Shown here in pieces: positions 18,068-28,824 of a stretch of 64,000 nt of DNA. The notes beneath the pieces are model-generated. The model was given only the letters and a program-made list of their open reading frames with translations. It was not told the DNA's origin and ran no database searches. Source of the stretch: Paramoeba atlantica (lineage: Eukaryota > Discosea); assembly GCA_977017575.1 (NCBI GenBank), contig CDRNVI010000025.1:1-64000 (forward strand). Direction: 5' to 3'. A program made the translations under genes and the position numbers. Position 1 is the stretch's first letter; each line of letters opens with the position of its first letter.

Positions 18068-20119
18068 TCAGTTCGTGCTCGGATCCTTTTCAACTATCGG
18101 TACACAGCATAGCCAACGCACGGACTGCGTCTCGTCCTCCGGATCCTCACAAAACGGAATATGCCACATTCGTTTTCCCCCTTTCCGTTGAAACTGCATA
18201 TACGGCGGATCCTCCGTACTGATTTTCATAAAACAACGAAGGCACAGCACCTTTTTCTCCTGCTTTTCAAACACCACCTCCTCCACCGCATGGGGAAACA
18301 TTTTCCTCACCACCCCCTCCACCAGCTCCGTTGAGGCTATATCCTGCGCCCCCTGCATGTGAAACCCCAGCAGCGCCCTCTCCGCCTCCTCCCCCATCCC
18401 CCGATGCTGGTACACCCGCATCATGGCCTCATAACTCCCCGCGGTGAACCGCACCCCCACATTCCCCGCAAACGTCCGTAGCTGCTGGATCTGCTCCAGC
18501 GCACTGGTGGCCGCGAGGGCACGGAAGATGGGCTCGAAGCACCGCCCCTTCATGTAGCGCAGTGGACGGGAGCGTAGGAACGCAATGGCGTCGTGTACGC
18601 GGCCATCCTCACAGAGTACCGCAACGGCGGCGAGCGTAACCTCGGGGGTCCAGGTGAAGGCGGGGCCTGCGGCATAGGCACGGTCGAGTACGGTGAAGGC
18701 GTGGGCCCTGTGTTCGTTGCGAATACGACTTGCCTCCGTGCTGTTGTTCGTGTTGTCGCTGTTCGGATTCGCGATGACTCTGCGACAGTGCTGGAGGACG
18801 GTGGCGGTGGTGGCGGGGGTGTCGGGGAGGTGGGGGTTGGACTGTAGGGTGTGGAGGAGGGCGGCGATACGGGAGGGGAGGGTGGTGAGGTCGGGGGTGG
18901 GGAGAGGGGGGAGGGAGGGGGGAGGGAGAGGGGGGTGACCGATGGGGTCGAGGAGGGGGGAGGGGAGGGAGGGGGGTTGTGTTGGTTGTGGTGGTGTTGG
19001 GGGTTCTGATGGTTGTTGTACTTGTTGTTGCTGCTGGCATTCTTGTTGTTGTTGTTGTACATGCTGCTGCTGCTGCTGCCATTCTTGTTGTTGTTGTGAC
19101 AATTGTTGTTGTTGTGACAATTGTTGTTGTTGTGACAATTGTTGTTGTTGTGATAATTGTTGTTGTTGTGATAATTGTTGTTGTTGTTGTTGTGATAATT
19201 GTTGTTGTTGCCATTCTTGTTGTTGTTGTTGTTGTTGTACATGCTGCTGCTGCTGCCATTCTTGTTGTTGTTGTACATGCTGCTGCTGCTGCTGCCATTC
19301 TTGTTGTTGTTGTGACAATTGTTGTTGTTGTGACAATTGTTGTTGTTGTGACAATTGTTGTTGTTGTGATAATTGTTGTTGTTGTGATAATTGTTGTTGT
19401 TGTTGTTGTGATAATTGTTGTTGTTGCCATTCTTGTTGTTGTTGTTGTTGTTGTACATGCTGCTGCTGCTGCCATTCTTGTTGTTGTTGTTGCTGCCATT
19501 GTTCAGGTTGTTGTTGTGTAGACGGGTGGTGAGGGTTATCAAAACCCGTGAGTGAGGCGGGTGTTGATGTTTGGGCGTATTCCATCGATACAGTTGTTGT
19601 TGTGGCCGTTGTTGTTGTATGGAGGGGTGGAGTGGGGGATGAGGAAGAGGAAGGGGTGTAGGGGGGAGAGGGTGAGTCGGAGGTGAAGGGGTTGATTACG
19701 TAAGGAGGGTCTTGGATTTGCTCTCCTGCATGGGGTATGTTGGAAAGGGTAGAGTTGTTTGGAGGGGTGGAAGGGGATGACTGGTCGGGGGATGGAGCAC
19801 TCTCATGGGGGTCACGTGTGGCTCCGTCTTGGTCCTTAAATGATGACTCGTCAGGGCATTCAGTGAATGTGGTGTTTACCATGGTGGCGGAGAATCCTTT
19901 CTGCATGTGAAGCTGATGAATTTGCTCACTGGAAAGCGGGGGTGAAGCTGTAAAGCTTTCACCTTGAGAAGAGAGCTCAGCCGCTACATGCGGACTAAAA
20001 TCTGAAAACCCAGTTTGCGGGTTTGTGTGTACACGACGTGTAAAATGAGCGAAAGTTTGGGAGAAAGAATAAAGCCCTGACGTAGAGCCTCGAAACCCAC
20101 GAAGAGTGTACATGTGCAT
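18068..20119 (-). CDS. polyQ-containing PPR-like helical-repeat protein, probably mitochondrial
   Basis: 683 residues from an ATG. The N-terminus (MHMYTLRGFRGSTSGLYSF) is presequence-like. Residues about 95-190 are Ser/Pro-rich. Residues about 200-370 are polyQ broken by LS, EW and HV dipeptides, with a 72-residue unit present twice. The C-terminal third contains helical pairs resembling PPR/TPR repeats (WTPEVTLAAVAVLCEDGRV, YEAMMRVYQHRGMGEEAERA). The tail has a CLRC pair and a later CC, perhaps a metal site. PPR-like proteins are abundant in kinetoplastid mitochondrial ribosomes and RNA processing, so a mitochondrial RNA role is plausible. The polyQ segment is likely fast evolving. Confidence 0.7.
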   Translation of the reverse strand: MHMYTLRGFRGSTSGLYSFSQTFAHFTRRVHTNPQTGFSDFSPHVAAELSSQGESFTASPPLSSEQIHQLHMQKGFSATMVNTTFTECPDESSFKDQDGATRDPHESAPSPDQSSPSTPPNNSTLSNIPHAGEQIQDPPYVINPFTSDSPSPPYTPSSSSSPTPPLHTTTTATTTTVSMEYAQTSTPASLTGFDNPHHPSTQQQPEQWQQQQQQEWQQQQHVQQQQQQQEWQQQQLSQQQQQQLSQQQQLSQQQQLSQQQQLSQQQQLSQQQQEWQQQQQHVQQQQEWQQQQHVQQQQQQQEWQQQQLSQQQQQQLSQQQQLSQQQQLSQQQQLSQQQQLSQQQQEWQQQQQHVQQQQQECQQQQQVQQPSEPPTPPQPTQPPSLPSPLLDPIGHPPLPPPSLPPLPTPDLTTLPSRIAALLHTLQSNPHLPDTPATTATVLQHCRRVIANPNSDNTNNSTEASRIRNEHRAHAFTVLDRAYAAGPAFTWTPEVTLAAVAVLCEDGRVHDAIAFLRSRPLRYMKGRCFEPIFRALAATSALEQIQQLRTFAGNVGVRFTAGSYEAMMRVYQHRGMGEEAERALLGFHMQGAQDIASTELVEGVVRKMFPHAVEEVVFEKQEKKVLCLRCFMKISTEDPPYMQFQRKGGKRMWHIPFCEDPEDETQSVRWLCCVPIVEKDPSTN
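19058..19489. repeat. 216-bp tandem duplication within the polyQ coding tract
   Basis: Two consecutive 216-base units (19058-19273 and 19274-19489) have the same order of EW, HV and LS interruptions, including the GACAATT/GATAATT synonymous pattern. The unit is 72 codons, so the reading frame is kept. The near identity suggests a recent duplication or ongoing homogenisation. Confidence 0.85.
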
Positions 20120-20263
20120 AGAAGAAGTATGAAAAATCAGATTAATTCTCTAAATCAGATACTGCTAGATTGGCGAAGTAAATAATTATGATTATCAAAA
20201 GTCAAGGAAAGAAAAAGGAATGCAGCACGCAAAAAGACGTCCTCCACAGTAGTCATTCATCCA

Positions 20264-21643
20264 TTATACCGAATCTGGGTACATTTCCAGAATCATCGTG
20301 CGAACAGGATCATCTTTACTTTTGAGAAGCGTAGCGCACTGAAATACAATAATTTCAGTGTCCACAACATTGAACATACGACTGTTGTTTTCTGTGTTAA
20401 AATACGCGTATTGTGATTTAGGGATGTGCAGGTGAAGATTAACGCAAGTGTTGTTCGAGATGGACGATACCCATGTAGAGAGAACCGTCGGAGGCCGAGA
20501 TAAATAGCTGGAGAGATCCGTCGCACCTCCCCCTATTCGCTTCTCGTGTGTGAATCGAATATTCCACCAATAAGGAATTACGGAGACATAATGAACAGAG
20601 AGCCCGTTGACGCCTTCAAATGGGCGAAGCAGCGAACGCTCAAGAAAAGAGTCCCCGAACAGCGCCTCTGCAAAGTCTTCGTCATAGGGAATGTCGAGGG
20701 TGAACACCCACTTGGGCCTACAGCTCTGCGTCACACGATGCAGAAGCTCATTTCCAAGTTCAGCACGCAACACGCTGCCGAAACTACCGAAAAATCTGTC
20801 GGTTTCGTAGAATGCCGAACCGAACACCATCGGGGCACCGGGACTGTTTTCGGTAAAAGCATTGAGGGGCGACGCACATAAGTCAATAACAGTGTAGCCG
20901 GACTGCACGAGCCTTTCCTTCAGTCGAAGATCGGCACACAGCTGTAACGATCCACTTCGCAGAATGCGTATGTATCGAATTAAAACCGTAGCAATGCGGT
21001 AAAGAATCTCTTCGGGCGCCTGAGGGGAGTTTGTCCGGTAAAGCCGCCGAAGTCGTTCGTAGGTAGCGGCGGGAACAGAAATGGAGAAAGCATAGGGCTC
21101 GGCATTCACGACAACCGCAACTTGCAGATGCACGGAATGCCCAATACAGGAAGGGAGAGTGGGTTTTTTGGAAGCTGTCCTCGGTAAGTAGTCTTCGCGG
21201 ACCAGTCGCAAGGTAGAAAGTTGTGTTACTCCCTTTAAAGTGCAAATCTCGTTCCATGTTTTTTGACATTTCACAATTAAGGAAAAGTTTTGGAGAAAGC
21301 TTCGTAATCGATCAATGTCTTCGGAGTGGTGCAGATCTAGCAGGAGCGCTGTATCACGTAGGAGTTGTGCATCGTAGGTGGGACCAGCAAGAGGAAGGAA
21401 TGCCATGGCAGGTGGAAACTGTCCTGATTTCTGAACTCGAAAAGGTGAGGATTGACTCAGAATCCACTTTGCTAAGGCCTCCCACAGCTTGCGCTCTGCT
21501 CTGGCGTGTTGCAATACTTTGCGTACCGGGAAAGCTTGCTTTAGCGCCACATGGAACTCAACGTTTATTGAAGTCCAGGCTCGTTCAAGCAATACTTCGG
21601 AAACAAGCGCTTCGAGGGCGCCTGATTGATCCTCCAGCTGCAT
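20264..21643 (-). CDS. PCIF1-like mRNA cap adenosine N6-methyltransferase
   Basis: 459 residues from an ATG. Residues 253-361 track the human PCIF1/CAPAM catalytic region in order: the ASPLN motif (257-261), SAFYETDRFFGSFGS (276-290, compare SAFPDTDGYFGSRG), the motif IV position, and a VIPYW segment (355-359). PCIF1 adds N6-methyl to the first-transcribed adenosine of capped RNA. Its catalytic NPPF is DIPY here (317-320), which keeps an amino-methyltransferase-like DxPY shape but loses the second residue. In kinetoplastids the spliced leader carries a dimethyladenosine in cap 4, so an attractive inference is a role in that modification. There is no WW domain. A short AG acceptor candidate lies four bases before the ATG. 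Confidence 0.75.
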   Translation of the reverse strand: MQLEDQSGALEALVSEVLLERAWTSINVEFHVALKQAFPVRKVLQHARAERKLWEALAKWILSQSSPFRVQKSGQFPPAMAFLPLAGPTYDAQLLRDTALLLDLHHSEDIDRLRSFLQNFSLIVKCQKTWNEICTLKGVTQLSTLRLVREDYLPRTASKKPTLPSCIGHSVHLQVAVVVNAEPYAFSISVPAATYERLRRLYRTNSPQAPEEILYRIATVLIRYIRILRSGSLQLCADLRLKERLVQSGYTVIDLCASPLNAFTENSPGAPMVFGSAFYETDRFFGSFGSVLRAELGNELLHRVTQSCRPKWVFTLDIPYDEDFAEALFGDSFLERSLLRPFEGVNGLSVHYVSVIPYWWNIRFTHEKRIGGGATDLSSYLSRPPTVLSTWVSSISNNTCVNLHLHIPKSQYAYFNTENNSRMFNVVDTEIIVFQCATLLKSKDDPVRTMILEMYPDSV

Positions 21644-21900
21644 TCTATCCGATTATAACGGTGTGCAAATCAAAAGAGTCAGAAAAAGCCATACGACTTT
21701 TAGCTTTTGACATGTGAAATTAGATCTTCAAGGGCGAAAGGTGCTTACATAGACTAGGAGAATTAAAGGAACGTCAAAGGATTTGTACGCCTGTAAAAAG
21801 GTGACGTCGCATAAAATGCTATCATTATCACTATTGCAGAAAGGAATTACAATAGTAAAAAATATACATAAACGCATGTACATGAACGTTCGACCAACTT

Positions 21901-23235
21901 TTATTCATCTGATTTTCCCCAGACAGCTTTTCGTTTTTTCCATGGCTCTTTCTTCACCCTTTCCCGTCGCTTTTCATTAGTACGATCGATGTTAAGTGTG
22001 CCCTCATCGTAATCCTGAGGCAAGACCCCTTCCGTTTTCCACTGCTTGACTCTTTCCTTCAGTAGATCGCGAGCGCCAATCTTTTTCTGGGACAACTCGC
22101 TGACACTGCTTGAAGGTACATAATCAAAGTACTCTCGTCGTGGCAGGAAGTGCATGGGATTACGTATCTTAAAATGCCAATGCACATGGTAAAACATCTT
22201 ATCATTTTGCGGAATCGACTCCGCCACGCGCATTCGGACATATCGGTGTCGAATCGCGGTAATCAGTCGACTGGAGAAATCGAACAGCAACGGCTTCACC
22301 TGCTCATAATACTTCTCGCTGTGCACCGCATTCAGCGCCCGTACATACGGCTCACACGGTACCGCATGTAAATTCGTACGGGTCGCAATCATCTCCCGCA
22401 ACACCTGTACCACCCCCTCCTCATCCTTTGTCATCCCTGCGGCATCCAACACGTGACCCCATAACGCAATCGGGAAATGCGGAGACGTGTTCCATCGTTC
22501 CTTCTTTGAGAATTCAAACAAATCTTTCCACATTGGGTCTTCAAATTTACTCGCCGCATACATAAGAGCGAGAGCGAGACACAGCGGTGGGTTACGTCGA
22601 GATCCCATCGCATGTTGCAATGCATTTGACGCAGCCTCTGGACACGAGGTCGCGGATTCCGTGTCCGGGTTATTCCCACTATGGTACGTACGCATTGCAT
22701 TAAGGTTACGAAAATCCGCTTTCCAGGTCTCCGAGGCACTCGGGAGTGTACTCGGCAGGGCGCCCGCCGCAAGCCAGGGCTCGATGTACTGAGGCGAGCC
22801 ATCCCGCTCCCAGATCTCCCGGAGTTGTGCAAACACCGAAGCGCTCGGGCACATCTCGACCAGCTTAGAAAACAAAACATGCCGCTGGGTCTCGGGGAGC
22901 ACACGAGCGATACGGCAGTACTGCGTGAGGAGGGTAGAGGAAGACTCGATGGATTCCGGGGACGCTGTGCTTTGCTGACACACGTGGTCAAGAAAAGGAC
23001 GGAGCGCGATTTGTAGCGCCGGGTGGAGCTCGTGGTGGAGACTTAGACGAAAGGAGTTGTCCCCACGACGGGAGTGGTTGTGCCAGACCAGCCCGAGGTT
23101 GCGGTTGTGTAGCCGTGGGCGGTCAATTCCTCCCGGGTTAAGGTAGTGCCACCCGAAGGGACTGTAGGAGGCGTTCGGACAGTTGTCGGGATCGGTTTGG
23201 TGATGTAGACGTCGTAGGCGGGTGCGGCGAAGCAT
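21901..23235 (-). CDS. hypothetical, possible mitochondrial ribosome/RNA-processing protein
   Basis: 444 residues from the ATG at 23235; the upstream TTG frame is less likely. The N-terminus MLRRTRLRRLHH is presequence-like. The region around residues 20-60 (YSPFGWHYLNPGGIDRPRLH) is conserved-looking but not a family I can name. The middle is helical, with alternating PPR-like segments (for example FPIALWGHVLDAAGMTKDEE). The C-terminus is very basic (KRRERVKKEPWKKRKAVW). The composition resembles kinetoplastid-specific mitoribosomal or assembly proteins. That assignment is inference from composition and neighbours. Confidence 0.65.
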   Translation of the reverse strand: MLRRTRLRRLHHQTDPDNCPNASYSPFGWHYLNPGGIDRPRLHNRNLGLVWHNHSRRGDNSFRLSLHHELHPALQIALRPFLDHVCQQSTASPESIESSSTLLTQYCRIARVLPETQRHVLFSKLVEMCPSASVFAQLREIWERDGSPQYIEPWLAAGALPSTLPSASETWKADFRNLNAMRTYHSGNNPDTESATSCPEAASNALQHAMGSRRNPPLCLALALMYAASKFEDPMWKDLFEFSKKERWNTSPHFPIALWGHVLDAAGMTKDEEGVVQVLREMIATRTNLHAVPCEPYVRALNAVHSEKYYEQVKPLLFDFSSRLITAIRHRYVRMRVAESIPQNDKMFYHVHWHFKIRNPMHFLPRREYFDYVPSSSVSELSQKKIGARDLLKERVKQWKTEGVLPQDYDEGTLNIDRTNEKRRERVKKEPWKKRKAVWGKSDE

Positions 23236-23388
23236 TGGGATAGGAGAAGGGAAGGGTGAAGTAAGAAATCCGTGAAGGAAGATGTAAAACAATGAATAAA
23301 GTGCAAAGAAGATTTTTGTAAATACAGTGAAGAATTTTTTTTACGCTAAGAAAATAGTATGGTGTGCCAAGCAAATACGGTAAGTAGT

Positions 23389-24387
23389 TCAGCAGGATTC
23401 AGCTGATGAACTGTATTCATCATCTTCGTCGTCGGTATCAGTCTGTCCTTTAAAACGTATTTTCGTACCGTACGTCATAAAGGTAGTGGACAAAGACTCT
23501 GGGAGCATAGACACATCAATTTCACCTTGGAGATTCTGGTTGTCTTCGAGGTCCAATGTTTCCAATCGTGCGGGAAGATGAACAAAGCGCACTAACCCAG
23601 AAAACAAATTATTGGCACAGTAAAGATCTATCAATGACGAGGGTAAATGTTGTAACTCTAGAGAGCCGGTAAAACAATTACACGATAAATTGAGATATTG
23701 AAGTTTTTTCGGTAAGTTTAGAAGATTCAATTCTCCCTGTAAAAGATTTTTATGAAGGCGAAGATGAGTCAAACTCATTGAAAGTGTTGCTAACTCAATA
23801 TGTCCATCGAACTGATTGGATTCGGCATCCAACTCGTCTAGAGTGTTGGGCAAGTGAACTAAATCCAAAGGTCCTGTAAATTTGTTTGTAGAGAGCCCAA
23901 GGTAAAAAATGTTTGTGGGTAATCTGCCCAACTCTGCACTTCCCGTTATGTTGTTTCTCCACACGTTGAATTCTCGTAGTGTTTCCGGTAGCCATTCCAA
24001 TCGTAATAACCCAGTAAGATTAATGTCAAGCAAAGAAATTCTCGTGACCCGCAGATCAGCGTCACACATGACGCTTTTCCATCCACATGCTGGTGTCGAA
24101 GTCGTCCAAGACATTGGCGGGTTATCAATGGCTTGAAAGAGTCGTGCAAGCTCGTATTCCTGTGGCAAGTTTGCCCCTCGTATTTTTCCTAAACCGGAAG
24201 ACAAAACAGAGCCGTGTACACGTTCGTTCACTTTTAGGATACTACAGTCCTTCTTTTGCCGCTTAGTCGGTGGCCGTAAATCACTACATTGGCATGCTCG
24301 AAAGCGGATCACATGAAAAGATATCGGTGGAAAAGTCATGAAAAAAGGTTGTGATAAAGGCAGTGAAAATATAATCAAAAGGATCAT
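23389..24387 (-). CDS. leucine-rich-repeat protein with signal sequence
   Basis: 332 residues from an ATG. A hydrophobic N-terminus (MILLIIFSLPLSQPFFM) suggests secretion or membrane targeting. A cap domain (LPQEYELARLFQAI..., with CGW...C) precedes about eight LRRs with the consensus LPxxLxxLxLxxNxFTGxL. The tail is acidic and Ser-rich. The cap recurs in the LRR proteins at 32570, 55178, 58209 and 59892, so this is one family. A MITE terminus begins only 14 bases upstream of the ATG, so the 5' leader or trans-splice acceptor must come from, or have been displaced by, that insertion. Confidence 0.8.
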   Translation of the reverse strand: MILLIIFSLPLSQPFFMTFPPISFHVIRFRACQCSDLRPPTKRQKKDCSILKVNERVHGSVLSSGLGKIRGANLPQEYELARLFQAIDNPPMSWTTSTPACGWKSVMCDADLRVTRISLLDINLTGLLRLEWLPETLREFNVWRNNITGSAELGRLPTNIFYLGLSTNKFTGPLDLVHLPNTLDELDAESNQFDGHIELATLSMSLTHLRLHKNLLQGELNLLNLPKKLQYLNLSCNCFTGSLELQHLPSSLIDLYCANNLFSGLVRFVHLPARLETLDLEDNQNLQGEIDVSMLPESLSTTFMTYGTKIRFKGQTDTDDEDDEYSSSAESC

Positions 24388-24400
24388 TTGAGGTCGCAGA

Positions 24401-25177
24401 TACAGGGGTGAACAGAAATCTTGCCCCCCCCCCCCCGCGGAAATTTGACTTTTTTTTATCCGCTTTTGCTCATCTTTGCAGCATTCGAGGGATCTCGTTT
24501 TCCTAGCGAAGGGCTTTGCCGCCTTTTTTTCATAGGGACCCCCTGGGGCTCATACGGCGACCCGAAAATCGACCTGAAACAAGATTTTAGAAAACTCAAA
24601 TTTTGAAAATTAAGTGAGAAAATGCAGAAAATGCCGATCAGTAAGAACTACTATACGTGATTTAAACTTATTTTAAACTACTAACTTCTATACGTGATTT
24701 AAACTTTGTAGATTAGTGCCCAGAATGTCCGCCGTCATTTTCTAATACTATTCGGAGTCTTTTGGGTTTAGGGTTTGTAGATCTCGTTTTCACAGTTTCA
24801 CATAAGGGAAAAATGTACGTGAGGGATACAAATTTGCTAAAAATCATGTTTTTTATTCCATGAGAGCTCTAGGGAGCCATTATGAAAGAAATGCAGCAAG
24901 ACTATTCGCTATGAGAACGAGATTCATCAAACGCGATTAAAACGAGCAAAAATGTGAAGGACATAATTTCATAAAACTTAAAAAAGGCGTAAAAAAATAG
25001 GTGCGTTCCAGAAAAATGGTATCAAAAAACCATGTGTTTTGGACCTAGGAGGTCCCTATGAAAAAAAGCCCCTCGCTGGGAAAACGAGATTTTTCCAATG
25101 CTGCAAAGATGAGCAAAAACGGATAAAAAAAGTCAAATTTCCGATGGGGGGGGGGCAAGATTTCTGTTCACCCCTGT
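24401..25177. mobile_element. MITE with long TACAGGGGTG terminal inverted repeats
   Basis: The left end TACAGGGGTGAACAGAAATC and right end GATTTCTGTTCACCCCTGTA are part of inverted repeats of roughly 130-150 bases. The interior lacks a transposase ORF. Termini resemble those of the Tc1/mariner-like elements at 1-1986 and 42487-43862, so mobilisation by that group is likely. Removing one TA reconstructs an 18-base perfect palindromic target (GTCGCAGATATCTGCGAC). Confidence 0.85.
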
Positions 25178-25429
25178 ATCTGCGACTTAATTAAAGCGAA
25201 AATTTTATAGTTAAACTAATTCACCGAAACTTACTGTTTTTTAGGCATTCTGAATGCCTCTTTAGTTGAGTATAGTGCTTTGTTTAACTAATAATCTACA
25301 TACATGTAGATTTTACACAAGATGTATTTTTATCGTAATCGATGACTAGGTTGTTCAGCATTTTCATGTCTCTTGGTTGTTACGTCGATCTTAAGCGTCA
25401 CGGAAGAAAATATCGTTTCTCGGCTTCGT

Positions 25430-25835
25430 TCTCATTCTTTCGGTTCACACACGCCTTGTCTCCGACTTAATGCAGCACTTCAAGGGAAGGTTTGCTACAA
25501 GAAGCTGCCGGATGGCACTCAATGCCGAAGAAAATTATCAGAATTTGATCTTTTTTTACGCCGTGTAAAAGGCCTAGGAAGTACTTTTCGTACTTGGATG
25601 CTGGTAGCGGGAGGCAATTTACCACATGTTATTGCTTTACTAATTGGTAGATCCTTGCGTGCAGTGACAAGCTATCTTGCTAACATCGAATAGGTTTTCT
25701 TAATTGACCGAGCCCCTCAAAATCTCATAATTTTTCTAATGGTAGATGAAACGTACATCGAGAAGCGGCTTGCTTCGGAAAAGAGATTTTTCGAATCCAA
25801 GAACGTTCAAGCCGGAGAAGCTGTGCCAGTATAAA
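25430..25835 (+). pseudogene. IS1016/Merlin- or ISXO2-like transposase relic
   Basis: The plus-strand frame gives CYKKLPDGTQCRRKL, a helical segment, and GGNLPHVIALLIGRSLRAV. After a stop and short gap it gives VDETYIEKRLASEKRF. A Cys pair followed by a helix-turn-helix and a (V/I)DE(T/S)xxxKR motif is typical of IS1016/Merlin-type DDE transposases. It is short, interrupted and not functional. Family placement is tentative. Confidence 0.35.
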
Positions 25836-27505
25836 TACTTTCAGAGGTTTTCGAAGAAGGATGACCATTTACAAAACACCGCCGGGGCCATGTACGAAAC
25901 GTATAAAAAACAAGGATAGAGTTAAACGAATTGCTCATCGGTAGCGTGTATACCATGAGGTTTGTACCCCGTATAAACTTCTTCTTACAATGGAGACTGT
26001 GCAGCTAACAGGTGCCATCTCGTGCCGTCTTGTGCCAATTCATGCCAACTCATGCCAATTCGTGCCAATTCATGCCAACCAGAACTGGGAATAATGAGAG
26101 TTTTTTTAGGGATACAGAAATCACATGCATTTTTTCATACCCTGTACCTCAATGCCCCCTCCACGGAATATCCATAATAATTAGGCCTTGGTGACATCGC
26201 GCGGGCCCTCACTACAGTAAACGTCACTATTCTGAGAGTCGCTAAAAATGAGAATTGGGCTGTCAACGTACAACTGGCTAAAATGAGAATGCACCTTGAA
26301 AAATGAGAATGGAGCTTCGGTCATGTGTCAACGTTCAATTCAATTTTACACTCAAAACTGAGAATTGAAAAAAAAAGCGCTTTCGTTCTCTCAATGATTA
26401 ACTCACTGCTTCATCTTCACTCACTGGAGAGTATGCGAGAGATAAGTGGAGATTACTGGGGATACTATACCCCCCACAGTAATAGAATCGATTTTGGACC
26501 CAAACGGCCTAATCTCTGTTACTGGGGGGTATGCTTTTTTGGTGGGAAAAAACCTTTTTTACTCATGAGTTCGTTGATTTTCTGCCCTGACAACCCCGCA
26601 ACTACGCCATTCGCTCCAGCGCAACCACCCTCACCCAGCCCGGCGACCCCCACCCGCCCAAACACCCCCTCCCCCCTCCAATCACCCTCCCGTGCCAAAT
26701 CTCTGTTACTGGGGGTCAGCCGAAAAATCGTCCAATCTCTGTTGCGGGGGGGGTCTATCACTGGGGGGGGGGTATCGTATACCGTGGGTGGCATACACCC
26801 CCCCAGTAACAAGGATTTGGCATTTATGGTCCAACATTGATTCCATTACTGAGGGAGTATAGGTAGGTGGAGATAGATGGGGGTCACAGGGAATCACTGG
26901 AGATCATTTTTATCGTTGTCTCATTCAGCTGGCTACGTGTAATGAAACTTTGTTTTTCTGAAAGCAAAACGTTATTACACAAAAGGAAAACTGGCGCTGT
27001 TCGACTGCGCGGTGGTCTACTGATAGAGCGGCGACTCCGTAAACCGAGGAGATACTCCCCCTTTCATAATTCTTTATAAATATAAACTATAAGTGTTTCG
27101 GCGATTTATATTTATATTATATAAAGCTTTATAAGTGTTTGGTACCGAGGTGGATTTACTTATAAAAGAACGCATCGAAAAAAGATTTAAATTGGCTGAT
27201 AAAACAAAAATATGGCTACTCATGCCAACTTATGCCAATTCATGCCAACTTGTGCCAATTCATGCCAACTCATGCCAACCAAGACTTGCACAGTCTCCAA
27301 TGGAACACATCTTGTGATACTGATTCTTCCCATGTGAAATCGTATATCGAATACACCCCCTCATAAAAGATCCTATCAACTCAACCTTTCTTTACAAAGA
27401 GACCCCTCAATAGTGAAAAGTTTTAAATTCTTGTATCCCTTCCTCAAACCAACCCTTTTTTTCATTCCCCCCAACCCCTTAGGCTACCCCCCCGCCTCCC
27501 CTCCC
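25836..27505. other. repeat-rich interval between genes
   Basis: No host gene seen. It contains two arrays of about 10-base units (ATGCCAATTC/ATGCCAACTT) at 26018-26090 and 27217-27285, repeat R1 copy 2 at 26216-26490 and a MITE at 26467-26861. The motif CAATGGAGACTGTGCA at 25989 recurs inverted at 27287-27303, so these ends may bound a composite element of about 1.3 kb. From 27330 to 27505 the sequence is pyrimidine-rich. Confidence 0.5.
26467..26861. mobile_element. small MITE with TATACCCCC...AGTAAT termini
   Basis: The left TATACCCCCCACAGTAATAG and right CCATTACTGAGGGAGTATA are imperfect inverted repeats. Internal copies of AATCTCTGTTACTGGGGG occur at 26512, 26698 and, variant, 26736, plus an inverted copy at 26793. 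There is no coding capacity. It overlaps the end of repeat R1. Confidence 0.55.
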
Positions 27506-28522
<1,017 letters not shown>

Positions 28523-28824
28523 AATAAAAATGGGGTTAAAAAGTGGTGTCGTTTGGATTAGGAGACACAGTGTATAAAGCTAGCCCCCGATAGGATACAC
28601 TTCTGCTATACCACAACGTTTAAAGCCTCGTTGTTATAAAATTGGCGTACACTCCCGATCACTCCTCTCTCTTCTGTTTCAATACCTTAAATGATTTCCG
28701 CATATCGGGCCTACCATCACATGCCAGTTTTAATACCGCGCAGTATGTTTCAACAGTGTATGTTTCAACAGTATATTTCAACAAAATATCGTTCTCTTCC
28801 TATACTAAAACCACCCCACCCACC

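Noticed and set aside
18942-19532. Long plus-strand frames rich in Val/Ile or Cys
   Set aside because: They are shadows of the polyQ repeat on the minus strand; triplet repeats keep all frames open.
26018-27285. CRISPR-like arrays of ATGCCAATTC units
   Set aside because: Units are about 10 bases with no spacers of regular length and the genome is eukaryotic; these are minisatellites.
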